Below, piece after piece: positions 27,989 through 31,078 of a stretch of DNA of 31,078 nt (positions are counted from its first letter, which is position 1; each line of letters starts with the position of its first letter). Both the position numbers and the translations under genes were made by a program. Source of the DNA: Streptomyces megasporus (GTDB lineage: Bacteria > Actinomycetota > Actinomycetes > Streptomycetales > Streptomycetaceae); the NCBI RefSeq assembly GCF_000718985.1, contig NZ_JODL01000040.1, forward strand, positions 1 through 31,078. The letters run 5' to 3'. Under the pieces are notes generated by a model that did no database searches, had not been told where the DNA came from, and saw only the letters and a program-made list of their open reading frames with translations.

Positions 27989-28159
27989 ATGTACGGCTGG
28001 ATCTGGCGGCATCTGCCGGGCAACACGCTGGTACGCGCGCTGATCTCGCTCGTACTGGCTCTGACGGTCGTCTACGTGCTCTTCCAGTACGTCTTCCCCT
28101 GGGCGGAGCCCCTGCTGCCGTTCAGCGACGGCACGCTCGACGAGAGGCAGGCGGGCTGA
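27989..28159 (+). CDS. Small single-pass membrane protein
   Basis: 56 aa: MYGWIWRHLPGNTLVRALISLVLALTVVYVLFQYVFPWAEPLLPF, then an acidic tail SDGTLDERQAG. One membrane helix at about 16-38. ATG 27989 chosen because the upstream part of the open frame (to 27896) is Arg-rich and spacer-like. Its stop overlaps the pabA ATG by one base (TGATG), so it is probably translationally coupled to the amidotransferase. Function unknown. Confidence 0.75.
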   Translation: MYGWIWRHLPGNTLVRALISLVLALTVVYVLFQYVFPWAEPLLPFSDGTLDERQAG

Positions 28160-28818
28160 TGCGGACGGGTGCGCGCGTCCTGGTCGTCGACAACTACGAC
28201 AGCTTCGTCTTCAACCTCGTCCAGTACCTGTACCAGCTCGGCGCCGAGTGCGAGGTGCTCCGCAACGACGAGGTCCGCCCCGAGCACGTGTCGGGGGCCT
28301 CTCCCGGGGAGCCGGGGAGAGGCTTCGACGGGGTGCTGCTCTCCCCCGGCCCCGGAACGCCCGAGGAGGCCGGGGTCTGCGTCGAGATGGTCCGGCACTG
28401 CGCCGCCGCCGGGATCCCCGTCTTCGGGGTCTGCCTGGGGATGCAGTCCATGGCCGTCGCGTACGGCGGTGTGGTGGGCCGGGCACCGGAGTTGCTGCAC
28501 GGCAAGACGTCGCCGGTCTTCCACGACGGCGTGGGCGTCTTCGCCGGCCTCCCCTCCCCCTTCACCGCGACCCGCTACCACTCGCTGGCGGTCGAACCCG
28601 GCACGGTGCCCGCGGAGTTGGAGGTCACCGCCCGGACGGAGACGGGTGTCGTCATGGGCCTGCGCCACCGCGAACTGCCGGTGGAGGGCGTGCAGTTCCA
28701 CCCCGAGTCGGTGCTCACCGAGTGGGGGCACCGGATGCTCGCCAACTGGCTCGTGCGGTGCGGGGACGTCGACGCGGTCGAACGTTCCCGGGGGTTGGCC
28801 CCCGTGGTCGGGACGTGA
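28159..28818 (+). CDS. pabA: Anthranilate/aminodeoxychorismate synthase glutaminase subunit
   Basis: Class I glutamine amidotransferase that would supply ammonia to a chorismate-using TrpE/PabB partner for tryptophan or folate synthesis. 219 aa with nucleophile Cys92 in FGVCLGMQ, and His181 and Glu183 in QFHPESVLTEWG. VDNYDSFVFNLVQYL is the typical start and LLSPGPGTPEEAG the oxyanion segment. No partner subunit is encoded nearby. It overlaps the small membrane protein gene by 1 bp and srtE1 by 4 bp. A trpG/pabA-like gene occupies the same place in mycobacteria. Confidence 0.9.
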   Translation: MRTGARVLVVDNYDSFVFNLVQYLYQLGAECEVLRNDEVRPEHVSGASPGEPGRGFDGVLLSPGPGTPEEAGVCVEMVRHCAAAGIPVFGVCLGMQSMAVAYGGVVGRAPELLHGKTSPVFHDGVGVFAGLPSPFTATRYHSLAVEPGTVPAELEVTARTETGVVMGLRHRELPVEGVQFHPESVLTEWGHRMLANWLVRCGDVDAVERSRGLAPVVGT

Positions 28819-30053
28819 CGGCCCTGCGTCCGGAGGGCACGTACGGGAGCGATCCGCACGGCGAACAACCGTACGATCCCTACGCGGACCCGGGCGCGTT
28901 CGAGGCCGCGGTGGGACGGCTGGCCGACCCGCTGAACGATCCGCTGCCGGGGCCGGACACGGCTCTGCCGGGGCCGTATCCGCAACCGTATCCGTCGTAC
29001 GAGGAGCCGTACCGGCACGACGCGTACCCGGCCGACCTTCACGCCCTCGGCGGGCCCCACTCGCAGGCCCACCACTCGCAGGCCCACCACCCGCCGGCCG
29101 CCCCCGTCCCGGGGGCGGACGTCCACGGGGACGGCTGGTACGGGACCGCGGCGCCCCCGGCCGGTGCCGCCCCGGCGCCGCCCGTGGTTTCGGAGCCGTC
29201 CACAGTGCCGGAGCCGCCCGTGGTCGCGGAACCGGCTTCCGAACCGGCGCCCGTCCTCGACGACGAGACGATGCTGCTGCGTCAGGCCGAGGAGCCGAGC
29301 CCGAAGCGCACGGAGCCGGCCCGCCCCCCGGACGGTGGCCGGGCCGCGCGCCGGCGGGCCCAGCGGGCGCGGCGGGAGAGCCCGGCGGTGATCGCCAGCC
29401 GGGTCCTCGGCGAGCTGTTCATCACCTTCGGCGTGGTGATGCTGCTGTTCGTCTCGTACCAGTTGTGGTGGACGAACGTGATAGCCAACCAGCAGGCGGG
29501 CAACGAGGCGAAGAAGCTCGAACAGCAGTGGGAGGAGAAGGGCGGGGACCGCGACCCCGGCGTCTTCTCCCCCGGCCAGGGCTTCGCCATCATGCACATC
29601 CCCAAGTTGGACGTGAAGGTGCCCATAGCCGAGGGGGTCGACGAGAACGGCGTCCTCGACCGCGGCATGGTCGGGCACTACGCCGAGGAGCCCCTGAAGA
29701 CCGCGATGCCCTGGGACGAGAAGGGCAACTTCGCGGTGGCCGGACACCGCAACACCCACGGCGAGCCGTTCCGGTACATCAACAAGCTGGACCCGGGCGA
29801 CCCCATCGTGGTCGAGACCAAGGACACCTACTACGTCTACGAGATGACCAGCCGTCTCGACTCCACCCTGCCGTCGAACGTTGGCGTCATCGATCCCGTG
29901 CCCAAGGATTCCGGTTTCACCGAGCCCGGCCGGTACGTCACCCTCACCACCTGTACTCCGGAGTTCACCTCGAAGTACCGTCTGATCGTCTGGGGGAAGA
30001 TGGTCGAGGAACGTCCCAGAAGCGAGGGGATGCCGGACGCGCTCGTCCGATAG
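28815..30053 (+). CDS. srtE1: Class E sortase (SrtE1-like)
   Basis: Transpeptidase that attaches LAXTG-type proteins, such as long chaplins in S. coelicolor, to the cell wall. 412 aa. A cytoplasmic tail of about 195 residues is rich in Pro/Tyr/His, with an HSQAHHSQAHH repeat and a basic end (RAARRRAQRARR). One membrane helix follows (about 200-222), then the external sortase domain with His311 (VAGHRNTHG), Cys380 (LTTCTPEF) and Arg389 (KYRLIVWG). GTG start fixed by the 4-bp overlap with pabA. srtE2 follows after 37 bp. Confidence 0.93.
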   Translation: MTALRPEGTYGSDPHGEQPYDPYADPGAFEAAVGRLADPLNDPLPGPDTALPGPYPQPYPSYEEPYRHDAYPADLHALGGPHSQAHHSQAHHPPAAPVPGADVHGDGWYGTAAPPAGAAPAPPVVSEPSTVPEPPVVAEPASEPAPVLDDETMLLRQAEEPSPKRTEPARPPDGGRAARRRAQRARRESPAVIASRVLGELFITFGVVMLLFVSYQLWWTNVIANQQAGNEAKKLEQQWEEKGGDRDPGVFSPGQGFAIMHIPKLDVKVPIAEGVDENGVLDRGMVGHYAEEPLKTAMPWDEKGNFAVAGHRNTHGEPFRYINKLDPGDPIVVETKDTYYVYEMTSRLDSTLPSNVGVIDPVPKDSGFTEPGRYVTLTTCTPEFTSKYRLIVWGKMVEERPRSEGMPDALVR

Positions 30054-30090
30054 CCTGCGCGCGCGGGGGAGGAACAGTGGAGACAGGCGG

Positions 30091-30846
30091 GTGGTGCGTC
30101 CAGTGGCAGTGATCGACCAGGAGGACGAGTCGGGGACGAGTCAGGACGGGCCCCCCGTACCTCGACGCGGACGCGGGGTGCTCGCCACCGTCGTCAGCGT
30201 GCTGGGCGAGTTGCTGATCACCGCGGGCGTGATCATGGGACTCTTCGTCGTCTACTCGCTGTGGTGGACGAACGTGGTCGCCAACCGCGAGGCCGAACGC
30301 GACGGCGCCGAGGTGCGCGAGAACTGGGCCAGGAACGGACCGGGGGGCACGGAGAAGGAGTTCGACGCCGGGGAGGGCGTCGGCTTCCTCCACGTCCCCT
30401 CGATGGGCGGCGAGGTGCTGATCAAGAAGGGCACCTCCACCGAGGAACTCGACAAGGGCGTCGCGGGCTACTACACCAAGCCGGTGGAGGCCACACCGCC
30501 CTGGGAGGGCGACGGCAACTTCTCGCTGGCCGCGCACCGCGACGGGCACGGCGCCAAGTTCCACGACATTCACAAGATCGAAAAGGGCGACCCGATCGTC
30601 CTCGAGACCGAGGACACCTGGTACGTCTACAAGGTCTACGAGATCCTGCCGAAGACCTCGAAGTACCACGTCGAGGTGCTCGCCGACGTGCCGGAGGTCT
30701 CGGGCAAGGAGGAGAAGGGGAAGTACGTCACCCTGACGACCTGTACGCCCGTGCTCACCTCCGACTACCGCTACATCGTGTGGGGTGAGTTGGTGCGCAC
30801 CGAGAAGGTGGACGAGCGGCGCACCCCGCCGAAGGAGATCCGCTGA
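30091..30846 (+). CDS. srtE2: Class E sortase (SrtE2-like)
   Basis: Second class E sortase, 251 aa with a short cytoplasmic N-terminus, a membrane helix (about 37-58, LLITAGVIMGLFVVYSLWW) and the catalytic residues His149 (LAAHRDGHG), Cys218 (LTTCTPVL) and Arg227 (DYRYIVWG). Adjacent paired sortases of this kind anchor chaplins and support aerial growth in S. coelicolor. GTG 30091 follows GGAG at a distance; GTG 30103 is an alternative. Clearly a tandem duplicate of the preceding gene (shared ELLIT/ELFIT, LWWTNV and YVTLTTCTP). Confidence 0.93.
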   Translation: MVRPVAVIDQEDESGTSQDGPPVPRRGRGVLATVVSVLGELLITAGVIMGLFVVYSLWWTNVVANREAERDGAEVRENWARNGPGGTEKEFDAGEGVGFLHVPSMGGEVLIKKGTSTEELDKGVAGYYTKPVEATPPWEGDGNFSLAAHRDGHGAKFHDIHKIEKGDPIVLETEDTWYVYKVYEILPKTSKYHVEVLADVPEVSGKEEKGKYVTLTTCTPVLTSDYRYIVWGELVRTEKVDERRTPPKEIR

Positions 30847-30938
30847 CCGGAGACGGTCGCAGCGCGGCTCCGTCCGTCGCTCAAGGGAGACAGGGATCCA
30901 CCGGTGGGTTCTCCGTGACTCAAGACGTTTTCGGCAAC

Positions 30939-30975
30939 GGGCCGGCTTGAAAGCCGATTGTTCGGCCCTTCTTCC
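30939..30975 (+). terminator. Terminator after srtE2
   Basis: GGGCCG (30939-30944) pairs with CGGCCC (30963-30968), with an inner GGCTT/AAGCC pairing possible. TTCTTCC follows. It marks the end of the sortase operon. Confidence 0.55.
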
Positions 30976-31045
30976 GCACCTAGATGAATGAGTCCGATGT
31001 CTGTCCTGGTCGCGACCATGGCGAAGGGCGCCCGTTGGTCAGTGT

Positions 31046-31078
31046 GTGAAGACAAACCTGGACGCCCTTCTGGCAGCA
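31046..31078 (+). CDS. Start of an IS982-like transposase (partial, cut by the window end)
   Basis: The last 11 codons from GTG 31046 read VKTNLDALLAA. This is the N-terminus I recall for Streptomyces IS982-family transposases (KTNLDALLTALYVKIDD). Only 11 residues are visible, so the call rests on a short match and on the absence of a normal neighbour here. In S. coelicolor a Ser/Thr kinase gene follows the sortases. The left end of the element should lie between about 30976 and 31045, but I cannot place the inverted repeat. The rest of 30847-31045 shows only the terminator. Confidence 0.5.
   Translation, partial: MKTNLDALLAA

Overview
The window is about 31 kb of high-GC actinobacterial DNA carrying the chromosomal origin region of a Streptomyces or very close relative. 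The evidence is the gene order (trxA, parB, parA, rsmG, jag, yidC, yidD, rnpA, rpmH, dnaA, oriC, dnaN, gnd, recF, DUF721, gyrB, gyrA, DUF3566, tRNA-Ile ... tRNA-Ala, ppiA, rhomboid, crgA, DUF881, pabA, srtE1, srtE2), exact 14-bp parS sites, an origin of about 950 bp with many DnaA boxes, frequent GTG starts and two class E sortases. The genus is an inference from synteny and remembered family sequences; no database search was possible.

Left arm (1-6666): a thioredoxin gene with an aberrant 3' end converges on a minus-strand block. That block holds parA and parB (4-bp overlap, one perfect parS inside each), a GNAT acetyltransferase, and the translation/membrane-insertion cluster rpmH-rnpA-yidD-yidC-jag-rsmG, much of it with overlapping start and stop codons. 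Centre (6667-9786): the divergent rpmH/dnaA promoter region with paired DnaA boxes, dnaA, and oriC. oriC has two groups of DnaA boxes around a box-free spacer. The spacer carries a perfect CRP-type palindrome, and the dnaN-proximal end carries a motif that looks like a basal unwinding system (two abutting boxes, GGCC, CTA triplets). Right arm (9787-19619): dnaN, gnd, recF, DUF721, gyrB, gyrA and a DUF3566 membrane protein, all rightward.

19620-24647 is more variable: tRNA-Ile, a 44-aa DLW-39-like peptide, an exported membrane-anchored protein, a Ser/Thr kinase with a helix-turn-helix neighbour, tRNA-Ala and a DUF5324 protein. 24858-30846 is the conserved envelope/division block: cyclophilin, rhomboid protease, CrgA, DUF881, a small membrane protein, a PabA/TrpG-type amidotransferase and two class E sortases. 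A cluster of strong DnaA boxes outside the origin lies between the rhomboid gene and crgA. The last bases appear to enter an IS982-like transposase gene.

Together the genes cover replication initiation (DnaA, clamp, RecF, gyrase), origin segregation (ParAB/parS), membrane protein biogenesis (YidC, RnpA, L34), and hyphal division and surface assembly (CrgA, sortases). I found no wholly new gene system. The most interesting signals are in non-coding DNA: the origin unwinding motif, CRP-like palindromes in oriC and upstream of gyrB, a shared promoter motif upstream of dnaN and gyrB, the DnaA-box cluster near crgA, and parS sites that encode the same VSRET peptide in both ParA and ParB.
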